From Candidatus Yanofskybacteria bacterium RIFCSPHIGHO2_01_FULL_41_26 (GTDB taxonomy: Bacteria > Patescibacteriota > Minisyncoccia > 2-02-FULL-40-12 > GWA2-44-9): a stretch of DNA of 46,933 nucleotides. A program made the translations under genes and the position numbers. Location: positions 1-46,933 of the forward strand of contig MGJB01000002.1 in assembly GCA_001794055.1 (NCBI GenBank), in the 5' to 3' direction. Shown here in pieces: positions 35,022 to 43,068 of this stretch. Each line of letters starts with the position of its first letter. Within the stretch, counting starts at the first letter, position 1. A model generated the notes under the pieces. That model saw nothing but the letters and a program-made list of their open reading frames with translations. It made no database searches and was not told the origin of the DNA.

Positions 35022-36337
35022 TGGGTCCACCTGTCTTTTCTCAAGAATGCTTTCAGGGCTGGTAAAATATGTTCTCGCTCCATGAGGCGTACACACAGAA
35101 GGGGCAAGTCTTTATCGCCTTCGGCTATTCCCAAACCATTATCTTGTGTTTCTTTCAAGGTAAAGTAGTTTTTAAATTTCTGCCAGAGTCCGGATCTTTT
35201 GTTCTTAAACCAATCCGGATCAGCATCCGGTTGAACTTCCCCGTAGCCAATCATGTTCACTCCTTTATCAATAAGTTTTCCCAACTCTTCAATGGTTCTT
35301 TCGGGGTCAAAGTCTTCACCGTCGGAAAAGTGCCATACATAAACGTTCCAACGATTGGTTGGGTATTCCGTATCAATCAAGCTGCTTGCCAGTTCATATG
35401 CTGTATGGCAATTAGTTCCTCCACTTTCCCCGGTTCTAAAAAAATCCTCTTCGCCCACTAATTTAGCTGTGGAATGGTGGATTATGAACCTAACTTCAAC
35501 GTTTCTGTATAATTTTCTCAAAAATGCCACCAACCAAAAAAGCATTGCTCGGGCTAAATATTTTTTCATATAGCCCATTGAACCGGAAACATCCATCATG
35601 GCAATAATAACTGCGTTGGACTGGTTCTCCGTGTCTTGCTGAATTTCCCGGTATCTCAAATCGTCAGCCTCAAAAACAGGGAATGGAATTATGGTAGATT
35701 CTTTTGAGGTCAACTGGTTTTGTTTAATAATTTCAATGGCTTTTTCCAGTAATCCACCGGCTTGTTTAAGGGCGCTAAAGCATATAAATTCGTCAGATCC
35801 GGTCTCCGCTTTGAGCGTTTCTAAAAAGATCCAAAACCTTCTCATCCCTTCTTGGGCAGTAGCCCTTCTGTCAAGTAGAGGCCAAGGGCCGGATTTTACG
35901 ATTCCGCCTATCTTGTACCCCAACTCTACAATTAATTCTTTTACTTCCTTTTCTTCCAATTGCGGAAGACCAAGATCTTCAAGCATCAGTTCAATAATTT
36001 CTTCAATTTCCACTTCTGTTTCTATATAATCTTCTCCGGGTTCTTCTCCGGGTTCTCCCGGCTGACCTTGAGCTGGTTTATGGCCAATGACATCTCCGGG
36101 CTGACCATCTCCTTGGCCGATTCCTTCGGATTCATTTCCTGTTTTTGGACGAAAATGAGGCAAGTCAATGTTTCTAATCGGGATCTTTATCACTCTGCCT
36201 TTTTTTTGGGTGATTATCGACTCGTCGGCAATAATTTCAGGAAGCTTTTTGATTATAGCTTCTCTTTGTTTTTCACGGTGCCGGCGGGCATCTTTACGAC
36301 CGCGCTCTGTAACGGGTTCCGATACTATGATAGGCAC
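35018..36337 (-). CDS. yeaH: YeaH/YhbH family (DUF444) vWA-domain protein
   Basis: RHREKQREAIIKKLPEIIADESIIT..., MMDVSGSMGYMKKYLARAMLFWL (MIDAS), GGTNCHTAYELA. GTG start after GAGGTGAT RBS. Confidence 0.93.
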   Translation of the reverse strand: MPIIVSEPVTERGRKDARRHREKQREAIIKKLPEIIADESIITQKKGRVIKIPIRNIDLPHFRPKTGNESEGIGQGDGQPGDVIGHKPAQGQPGEPGEEPGEDYIETEVEIEEIIELMLEDLGLPQLEEKEVKELIVELGYKIGGIVKSGPWPLLDRRATAQEGMRRFWIFLETLKAETGSDEFICFSALKQAGGLLEKAIEIIKQNQLTSKESTIIPFPVFEADDLRYREIQQDTENQSNAVIIAMMDVSGSMGYMKKYLARAMLFWLVAFLRKLYRNVEVRFIIHHSTAKLVGEEDFFRTGESGGTNCHTAYELASSLIDTEYPTNRWNVYVWHFSDGEDFDPERTIEELGKLIDKGVNMIGYGEVQPDADPDWFKNKRSGLWQKFKNYFTLKETQDNGLGIAEGDKDLPLLCVRLMEREHILPALKAFLRKDRWTQ

Positions 36338-36414
36338 AAAATCACCTCTGTAAATTTTTAAATTTCTGGAGAAAGAATAACAACAAACTCCGCTCTTGAA
36401 AAGGGGCAAATAAA

Positions 36415-36437
36415 AAACTCCCGATTAAGGGAGTACT
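36415..36437 (-). terminator. Terminator-like hairpin between prkA and yeaH
   Basis: Minus: ACTCCCTTAATCGGGAGTTTTTTATTT. Confidence 0.65.
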
Positions 36438-36456
36438 GTCCTTTTCAAGGGCGGGG

Positions 36457-38541
36457 TTACTCATTTAAGAATTCATCGGCTTTTTCGATGATCTCTTTGG
36501 CGCAAGTTTTACAGAACCCTCCGGGACCGGTGAGTTCCGAGAAAAGATCACTAGCCCGTTTCTTTGATTCTTCGTCTTTGGGCTTATGAATAGCCAATAC
36601 TGTTTTTAACATGTCTTTCGAGTCAGAAAGAAGTTTTTTGTCGACAGCCCGAGATAATGGAGGATATGAATCATAGGCCAAACTTCCTGCTTCCAGTATT
36701 TCTCCTCTAAAATTATCAGCTTCAGATTCGGAAATTGGTATAAACTCCTCAATCTCTCGTAGAAATTTTACATTTGGTGTCTTGGGTCTTCCCGTCAACG
36801 TATCACGGACAACATCAGTTCGGCCTCTGACAAATTTTCTTTTCTGTTCTCTGTAAAATCTTGCCTCTCTTACATAATCGTCGAACATTTGGCGAGCCAA
36901 ATCATCGTGAGATTTGAGAAACGCCTTCTCAACAGCGCTAACTGTAAATTCTTTATATTCAGCAACAACAGTGCCACCCTCGCTTGAGGAAAGTAGTTCC
37001 TTGTAGCGGCTTACTTCTTCCGGAGTGACACCCATTCGATGTTCAAAAATTTCTCTTAGAGCCGTCAAGGTCTTAAGGGGGGTTAAACATCCGTTGTCAG
37101 TATCTGATTCTTTGGCAAGAGCGCTGTTTAAAGCGGCCAGAACGGTTCTCGAACTGACCCCGAACATACCTTCTATTTTGGCAATGTCCGGTGATGTGCG
37201 GCCCTCTTCAATAAGCTCCCTTATATCGATTGGTTTTTTATCTTTATCCCTAAGTTCTGTTAAGGCTCGGTCGCCATTATAGACCTTAGCTTTTGTTAAT
37301 GAATCAATTCCCATCTGCGAAGGCGTAAGTCGTGTCAAAATGGCAAATAACGCCGCAAGTTCTAACGCTCCCGGAGCGATGTGATGTCCTTTTAATCGGA
37401 CAAAATCACTTTCTCTTTCGATAAGCTTTTTATAGAGTCTTACCTCGTCTCTTATTCGCAGAGGATAGTGAAAAGGTACTACGATAAATCGGTCATGGAG
37501 CCCTTCATATTTTTTATTTGTAGCAAACTCCTTAAAAGCAGTTAGGTTGGTGTGGCCGATTATTACGGTATCGACAGAAAGATGAGGGAAATAAGAGCCT
37601 TCAATTTTTAATTGTTTTTCTTCGGCTACACTGAAAAAAACTCTCAAAACCTTAGGATCGCTTGAAGTAACCTCTCGTCCTTCAACGAAACCTCTTTCTC
37701 CAGCCGGAATTTCCCCGCCTATCTCAAAAGCTCTGGGATGATTGTGACCGTATGCAGGATTTGAAGTTATGCCGATGTTTTCCCGGCCGCTTAACGCTGT
37801 AGTATCGGAAGTTATTTCGTTTGATGGTTCAAATGAACCAATGCCGCGTCTACCCTGAATCGAGAAAGTAAAAGTCTCTACCGGAACTTCATGCCAACGA
37901 ACAGTTCCGTCCGGATCACTGTACTTTGTTTCTAAAAGATCTCGGCAAACAGGGCAAAGGTCGCCTTCTATTTGGACTCCTATATGTAGATGTTTGGGAT
38001 CTGGATCCGCTTTGCATTCTGTACAATGTTCTTTTTTTGTTGCTGCTTGGTCCCTCATATAACGGGGAAGAAGATGAAGCGGTTCCTCGTGTTTTGGACA
38101 TCCTTTGATAAAAAATACCGGACGCTTGTTATAGTTTTCCAACGCTTTGCCCAGAATTCTTACCCAAGTTGATTTTCCTGCTCCAGGAGGACCGACAAGG
38201 ATCAGAAGGTACTTTCCTGTGGAGCCTCGAGTTGCTCCGACTTTAATATGTTCAACCGCTTCAGATATGGGTTTATCTACCCCGTAAAGTTCTTTACGGA
38301 AAAGATTATATCCAGTAGAAACCCCCATCCACTGTTCTTCTTCGGGAAGTTGAACTACTTCGGCGTTTTGAATTATTTCCCACAATCTCGAAGCAGATAG
38401 TTGAGCAATGGCCGGATCTTCCGCCACTAAGGCTAAATATTCACGAAATGTTATTTCTCTATGGAGTTTCTTTTTCGCTCTTTTTCGCTCGGCATCTTCT
38501 TTAATAATGCTGTTAAAGCCGTTCTTTTTTTCTTCTGACAT
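36457..38541 (-). CDS. prkA: PrkA/YeaG family AAA+ serine protein kinase-like protein
   Basis: LLILVGPPGAGKSTWVRILGKALENYN, CPKHEEPLHLLP, IEGDLCPVCRDLLE, ALSGRENIGITSNPAYGHNHPRAFEIGGEIPAGERGFVEGREV. Start at MSEEKKNGF (AAGGAG RBS). Confidence 0.94.
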   Translation of the reverse strand: MSEEKKNGFNSIIKEDAERKRAKKKLHREITFREYLALVAEDPAIAQLSASRLWEIIQNAEVVQLPEEEQWMGVSTGYNLFRKELYGVDKPISEAVEHIKVGATRGSTGKYLLILVGPPGAGKSTWVRILGKALENYNKRPVFFIKGCPKHEEPLHLLPRYMRDQAATKKEHCTECKADPDPKHLHIGVQIEGDLCPVCRDLLETKYSDPDGTVRWHEVPVETFTFSIQGRRGIGSFEPSNEITSDTTALSGRENIGITSNPAYGHNHPRAFEIGGEIPAGERGFVEGREVTSSDPKVLRVFFSVAEEKQLKIEGSYFPHLSVDTVIIGHTNLTAFKEFATNKKYEGLHDRFIVVPFHYPLRIRDEVRLYKKLIERESDFVRLKGHHIAPGALELAALFAILTRLTPSQMGIDSLTKAKVYNGDRALTELRDKDKKPIDIRELIEEGRTSPDIAKIEGMFGVSSRTVLAALNSALAKESDTDNGCLTPLKTLTALREIFEHRMGVTPEEVSRYKELLSSSEGGTVVAEYKEFTVSAVEKAFLKSHDDLARQMFDDYVREARFYREQKRKFVRGRTDVVRDTLTGRPKTPNVKFLREIEEFIPISESEADNFRGEILEAGSLAYDSYPPLSRAVDKKLLSDSKDMLKTVLAIHKPKDEESKKRASDLFSELTGPGGFCKTCAKEIIEKADEFLNE

Positions 38542-38623
38542 CGATGTCTCCTTGGCGAGTAGTTTTAAAAGTTCTAGATTTACCCATATTAGTATAAGGG
38601 GGCTTAAAGTCAATCCCACCATG

Positions 38624-38651
38624 TTGATTTTTCTTAAATAATATGTATACT
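38624..38651 (+). promoter_or_regulatory. Promoter of lon
   Basis: TTGATT (38624-38629), 16 nt, TATACT (38646-38651). Confidence 0.55.
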
Positions 38652-38689
38652 ATTGACAAGTTCTTTACCAATTAGGGAAACAAAGAAAA

Positions 38690-41122
38690 GTGCATCCAAA
38701 ACATCAAATCGTGCTTCCTGTACAGCACGTCTTGATAAATCTTGGTCCGAGCATAATGGTAATGCCAGGGACTTGGTCTTATATTCGTTTAGACGATCAT
38801 GAATCTTCCAGTAAGATTTTGACAGCAGTTAAGGCCGGGCAAGCCCCTTATGTTTTTGCTGTAATGTCTGATCCTCAGATAAAAGATCCGCCGGACAGAT
38901 TTTATAAAGTTGGCGTAGTTGCTGAAACACGACCATACAATGATGATCGGGCCATTGTTTTGGGGGGTCTTTTAAGGGCCGAGATTACTAAATTCATAAG
39001 GGTTGGAGAAAAGGGCGGAGGTCTTTGGATGGTTAGCCTCAAGAAGATAGAAGACGAGAATCACGATGATTATTTTGTAAAATCTAATCAACATGTTTTG
39101 GCTGATATGATAAAAATTAGAGATCTTCTGAGGTCTTTTGTGATCAGAGCGGAAGGATCTTATCTTTTTGACAAGAGGCTTCTGGATCTTCTGTTGGATA
39201 ATTTTGAAAATACTGACTGGGGAAATAAAGATGCGGTTGATAATTTTATCTGGTCAACACTGCATGCGGTTCCGGATTTACTCCAAGAAGATAAACAGCC
39301 TATTCTTGAAAGCATGAGTTTGCCGGAAAGAATTGAGCTTTGCATTAAAACTATTAAGAAAAGATTAAAGCTTCTAGAAATTCAAAAAGAGAATATGTCA
39401 AAAGATGGCAAGCTTATTAGAAGAGCAAGAAAAACCGAAGTAGATCCCCGAGGTGATGCAAATAAAAACGACGAAGATGATTTTGTCAAAGGCATTCATG
39501 TCGACATAAAAAAGAGATGGGAACAATTCAAATTAATTAGGGATCACATGAACGAAGATGCTGGCGATGTGATAATGGAGGATCTTGAGAAGCTGAAGTC
39601 CTTAGGAAGTCCGCAAGGGAATAATTACGAATGGCCCAAGTATATGCGGCGCGTAGACTTTATTCTTGGTCTTCCCTGGAAAGAAGAAACGGTTCAAGAA
39701 GGCAATATCTCTAAAGTGGCACAGATTCTCGACGAAGATCACTTTGGCCTTGTTTGTGAAAAGGATTCAATTTGCGACCAAGTCGCTCCCAAATTGCTTA
39801 ACCCCGGTAGTAGGGGATCCATTATTTGCCTTGTCGGTCCTCCCGGAACAGGGAAGACTTCTCTTGCCAAATCAATAGCTAGGGCATTGAACAGAAAATA
39901 TATCAGGATGTCTTTAGGTGGTGTTAGAGATGAAGCCCAGATCAGGGGCCACGGCATTACTTATGTTGGTGCTGAACCCGGAGAGATACTGAAGCTGATG
40001 AAGCGATGCGGAGTTAAAAATCCATTGTTTGTTATTGACGAGATTGATAAATTGGGACAAATGTCCACCAGCGGAGACCCATCCGCAGCGATGCTTGAAG
40101 TTTTGGATCCCGAACAGAACGGTACATTCAAGGACCATTTTGTAGCTTGTGGATTCGACCTTTCAAGGGTTATGTTTATCGCTACGGCAAATCAGGAACA
40201 TACGATCCATCCCGCTCTTAGAGACAGGATGGATGTTACTCGTTTGCCAGGATATTTAGAAGTTGAGAAGGTGGAAATTGCCAAGAGGCACCTAATCCCT
40301 CGTTTGATGAAAGACTTAGGTCTTATTCAAAATAACGTCGAAGTTGCATGGGAAGAGGGCCTGATCTCCAAAATCATCAGGAGCTATACAAATGAAGCCG
40401 GAGTCAGAAACATTGAAAGAGCTCTTGCAAAAATTTTAAAAAAGATTTGTCGAGCATATCTCAAATCAAAAAACGAGGAAGAGCCGGTTACTAAATTTAA
40501 TGTGACTGAACAAAAAGTCCATGAGTATCTCGGACCACCCAAGTTTACCAAGGACAGAGTCAGGCCTACGAAAGTGGGAGAGGCAATAGGCCTTGCCTGG
40601 ACTCCTGTCGGCGGAGACATTCTTTACGTTCAAGTAGAAACCTACCCCAGACTACAGGGCAAGAAAGTTTTTGCTCGAACCGGAATGCAGGGCAAAGTTA
40701 TGGAAGAATCTGATGAAGTTGCCTTAACTCTAGTAAGAAATAGGCACCCAGAGTTGTCTGAAAAGTTATCGGAGCTTGCTATCCATTTGCACATACCAAA
40801 CGGTGCTGTTCCTAAAGATGGACCTTCTGCTGGGATAACCATAGTAAGTGCTTTAGAATCTGAAATAACGAATAAGCCTATAAAATTTAATTTAGCAATG
40901 ACGGGGGAGATAGATTTAAAAGGCAGAGTTTTAGCGGTTGGCGGGATTAGAGAAAAGATAGTGGCCGCTGAAGGAGCGGGCATAGAATCAATTATTATGC
41001 CAAAGGATAATGAGAGAAATCTTCACGACGTGCCTGAGGCCGTAAAGGACAAACTAATATTTCATTTTGTGGAGTCAATAGATGAAGTTTTGGAAAATGC
41101 ATTTCCACGGGACCCGGCTTAA
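38690..41122 (+). CDS. lon: ATP-dependent protease Lon (GTG start)
   Basis: DFILGLPWKEET, LVGPPGTGKTSLAKSIARALNRKYIRMSLGGVRDEAQIRGHGITYVGAEPG, GAVPKDGPSAGITIVSAL, GEIDLKGRVLAVGGIREKIVAAEGAG. Confidence 0.97.
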   Translation: MHPKHQIVLPVQHVLINLGPSIMVMPGTWSYIRLDDHESSSKILTAVKAGQAPYVFAVMSDPQIKDPPDRFYKVGVVAETRPYNDDRAIVLGGLLRAEITKFIRVGEKGGGLWMVSLKKIEDENHDDYFVKSNQHVLADMIKIRDLLRSFVIRAEGSYLFDKRLLDLLLDNFENTDWGNKDAVDNFIWSTLHAVPDLLQEDKQPILESMSLPERIELCIKTIKKRLKLLEIQKENMSKDGKLIRRARKTEVDPRGDANKNDEDDFVKGIHVDIKKRWEQFKLIRDHMNEDAGDVIMEDLEKLKSLGSPQGNNYEWPKYMRRVDFILGLPWKEETVQEGNISKVAQILDEDHFGLVCEKDSICDQVAPKLLNPGSRGSIICLVGPPGTGKTSLAKSIARALNRKYIRMSLGGVRDEAQIRGHGITYVGAEPGEILKLMKRCGVKNPLFVIDEIDKLGQMSTSGDPSAAMLEVLDPEQNGTFKDHFVACGFDLSRVMFIATANQEHTIHPALRDRMDVTRLPGYLEVEKVEIAKRHLIPRLMKDLGLIQNNVEVAWEEGLISKIIRSYTNEAGVRNIERALAKILKKICRAYLKSKNEEEPVTKFNVTEQKVHEYLGPPKFTKDRVRPTKVGEAIGLAWTPVGGDILYVQVETYPRLQGKKVFARTGMQGKVMEESDEVALTLVRNRHPELSEKLSELAIHLHIPNGAVPKDGPSAGITIVSALESEITNKPIKFNLAMTGEIDLKGRVLAVGGIREKIVAAEGAGIESIIMPKDNERNLHDVPEAVKDKLIFHFVESIDEVLENAFPRDPA

Positions 41123-41136
41123 AAAGCCGGTTTTTT
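41108..41136 (+). terminator. Terminator after lon
   Basis: CCCGGCTTAAAAAGCCGGTTTTTTG. Confidence 0.7.
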
Positions 41137-41174
41137 GTAAAAAAGTGATTTTTGGCGTATACTTTTTAAAGATT

Positions 41175-42734
41175 ATGTTCAACTACCTCCATGTCGGCCG
41201 GGCTACTGATTTAATCGACGACAAAGACCGGCACTTATTCCGCCTTCTGGAAGTAATGCCTGGTTTTTTGGCTTGGCTTACGTTGTTTTTGGTGGCCTTG
41301 TTGTCTTTTTTGGTCCCGTTTTGGATGGCGATATTTATAATTGCCTTCGATGTTTATTGGCTCATTAAAACTGTGTATTTGTCTTTGCACCTGCGAGTTT
41401 CGTACAACAAACTGAAAAAGAATCTGACCTTAAACTGGATTGAAAAATTAAACAGACTATCGACTATCGACTATCGACTATCGACTATCAAATCGTGGCA
41501 GGATATTTACCACTTTGTTTTTCTGCCTTTGTATAAAGAAGATTATTCTGTCGTTGCTTCCACGATAGAAGGTCTTTTAAAAACAAATTATCCAAAATCA
41601 AAGATGGTGGTAGTTATTTGTTGGGAAGAAAGGGGGGGCAAAGAGACTGAGTCGGTTGTCCGTGAAGTTGAAAAAAATTATAAAAATGTTTTTTTAGATT
41701 TTGTATCAGTAATGCATCCGGCCAACCTTCCTGATGAGATTCCTGGCAAGGGTTCAAATACTGCTTATGCCGCAAAGATGGTCAGGGATTCTATTGTTGA
41801 TGTCCGTCGGATTCCATATGATCATATTCTTGTTTCTAATCTTGATATTGATACTGTCGTTTTTCCCGAATATTTTGGAATTTTGATGCACACTTTTCTT
41901 ACTACGCCTAACCCGCTACGTTCTTCTTATCAGCCGATTCCTTTGTATGTTAATAACATTTGGGAAGCTCCGTCATTTGCAAGAGTAGTTGCTTTTGCGG
42001 CGACATTCTGGCATACCGTGAAACAGGAGAAAGCCGAAACGGCCACGACATTTTCATCCCACTCAATGCCATGGCAGGCATTGGTAGATGTCGGATTTTG
42101 GCAAAAAAATATGGTTTCAGAGGATTCTCGGATATTTTGGCAGTGTTTTTTAAGGTATGACGGCGATTACAAGGTTGTGCCGTTATTTTATCCGGTATCA
42201 ATGGATGCCAATGTTGCTTCAACAAATTTTCAAACACTGAAGAATGTTTACAAACAACAAAGGCGCTGGGCATATGGGGCCGAGAACATACCTTATTTCA
42301 TGTTTGGTTTTATGAGAAATAAAGCCATTTCTTTCTCTAAAAAATTGTATTATGGGTTCATGGTCATTGAAGGAAATCACTCCTGGGCAACGAATGCCCT
42401 GCTTATTTTTGTTTTAGGCTGGCTGCCGGTCTTGCTGGGCGGTCAGGAATTTAACAGAACAGTTCTTTCTTTTAATTTGCCTTATTTGACTAGAATAATC
42501 ATGACTCTTTCGATGCTCGGCTTGGTTTCTTCGGCTATTTTATCTATTATTCTTCTTCCGCCTCGGCCTCTTAAATACGGCAAATTTAAATATTTCTGGA
42601 TGCTGGTTCAGTGGGTATTATTTCCCGCAACGACAATATTTCTCGGTTCCATACCGGCATTGGAAGCTCAAACTCGCCTGATGCTCGGCAAGTATATGGG
42701 GTTTTGGGTAACCCCGAAGATTAGGGCAAGGTAA
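41175..42734 (+). CDS. Membrane glycosyltransferase family 2
   Basis: VFLPLYKEDYSVVASTIEGLL..., SNLDIDTVVFPEYF, QQRRWAYG, C-terminal TMs. Start placed at MFNYLHVG. Confidence 0.88.
   Translation: MFNYLHVGRATDLIDDKDRHLFRLLEVMPGFLAWLTLFLVALLSFLVPFWMAIFIIAFDVYWLIKTVYLSLHLRVSYNKLKKNLTLNWIEKLNRLSTIDYRLSTIKSWQDIYHFVFLPLYKEDYSVVASTIEGLLKTNYPKSKMVVVICWEERGGKETESVVREVEKNYKNVFLDFVSVMHPANLPDEIPGKGSNTAYAAKMVRDSIVDVRRIPYDHILVSNLDIDTVVFPEYFGILMHTFLTTPNPLRSSYQPIPLYVNNIWEAPSFARVVAFAATFWHTVKQEKAETATTFSSHSMPWQALVDVGFWQKNMVSEDSRIFWQCFLRYDGDYKVVPLFYPVSMDANVASTNFQTLKNVYKQQRRWAYGAENIPYFMFGFMRNKAISFSKKLYYGFMVIEGNHSWATNALLIFVLGWLPVLLGGQEFNRTVLSFNLPYLTRIIMTLSMLGLVSSAILSIILLPPRPLKYGKFKYFWMLVQWVLFPATTIFLGSIPALEAQTRLMLGKYMGFWVTPKIRAR
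41455..41489 (+). repeat. 5 x GACTATC tandem repeat inside the glycosyltransferase gene
   Basis: GACTATC repeated five times (35 bp), encoding RLSTIDYRLSTI. Confidence 0.95.
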
Positions 42735-42735
42735 C

Positions 42736-42764
42736 TTGACGTCAGTCTTGCTATTGTTTATGAT
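42736..42764 (+). promoter_or_regulatory. Sigma70-like promoter
   Basis: TTGACG (42736-42741), 17 nt, TATGAT (42759-42764). Confidence 0.55.
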
Positions 42765-42800
42765 ACGGCTTGGTTATTCTGATTATTTAAAGGTGGCAAG

Positions 42801-42950
42801 ATGACTAACAAAAAGTGGGAATACAAGATGGTAACGATTGCCCTGTTAGATCAGACCAGAACAGAAACAATCCTGAATGAATTAGGCAAAGCTGGATGGG
42901 AGCTGGTTGTTGTAAATTATGCCGCAGCCTATTTGAAGATGGAAAAATAA
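42801..42950 (+). CDS. Small DUF4177-like protein (49 aa)
   Basis: MTNKKWEYKMVTIALLDQTRTETILNELGKAGWELVVVNYAAAYLKMEK*; WEYK...LNELGxxGWELV pattern; below track cutoff. Confidence 0.75.
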   Translation: MTNKKWEYKMVTIALLDQTRTETILNELGKAGWELVVVNYAAAYLKMEK

Positions 42951-42993
42951 ATCAGGAATTAATTCGGCTAAGTGCCGGATTTTTGTTAAGCCG

Positions 42994-43064
42994 GTTTGAA
43001 TCTCTATTGCCAACTGCCATCCCCATCCATATTCACAGGGGTTGTGGGGTGTTATTGAAATAAG
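42994..43064 (-). repeat. Element A, short copy A4
   Basis: Minus: CTTATTTCAATAACACCCCACAACCCCTGTGAATATGGATGGGGATGGCAGTTGGCAATAGAGATTCAAAC; 3' of recG. Confidence 0.6.
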
Positions 43065-43068
43065 TTAG

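Noticed and set aside
38542-38622. N-terminal extension of prkA
   Set aside because: Hydrophobic leader MVGLTLSPLILIW... covers the lon/prkA promoter region; a good RBS precedes MSEEKK at 38541.
41455-41489. CRISPR-like repeat array
   Set aside because: Units are 7 bp with no spacers and no cas genes nearby.
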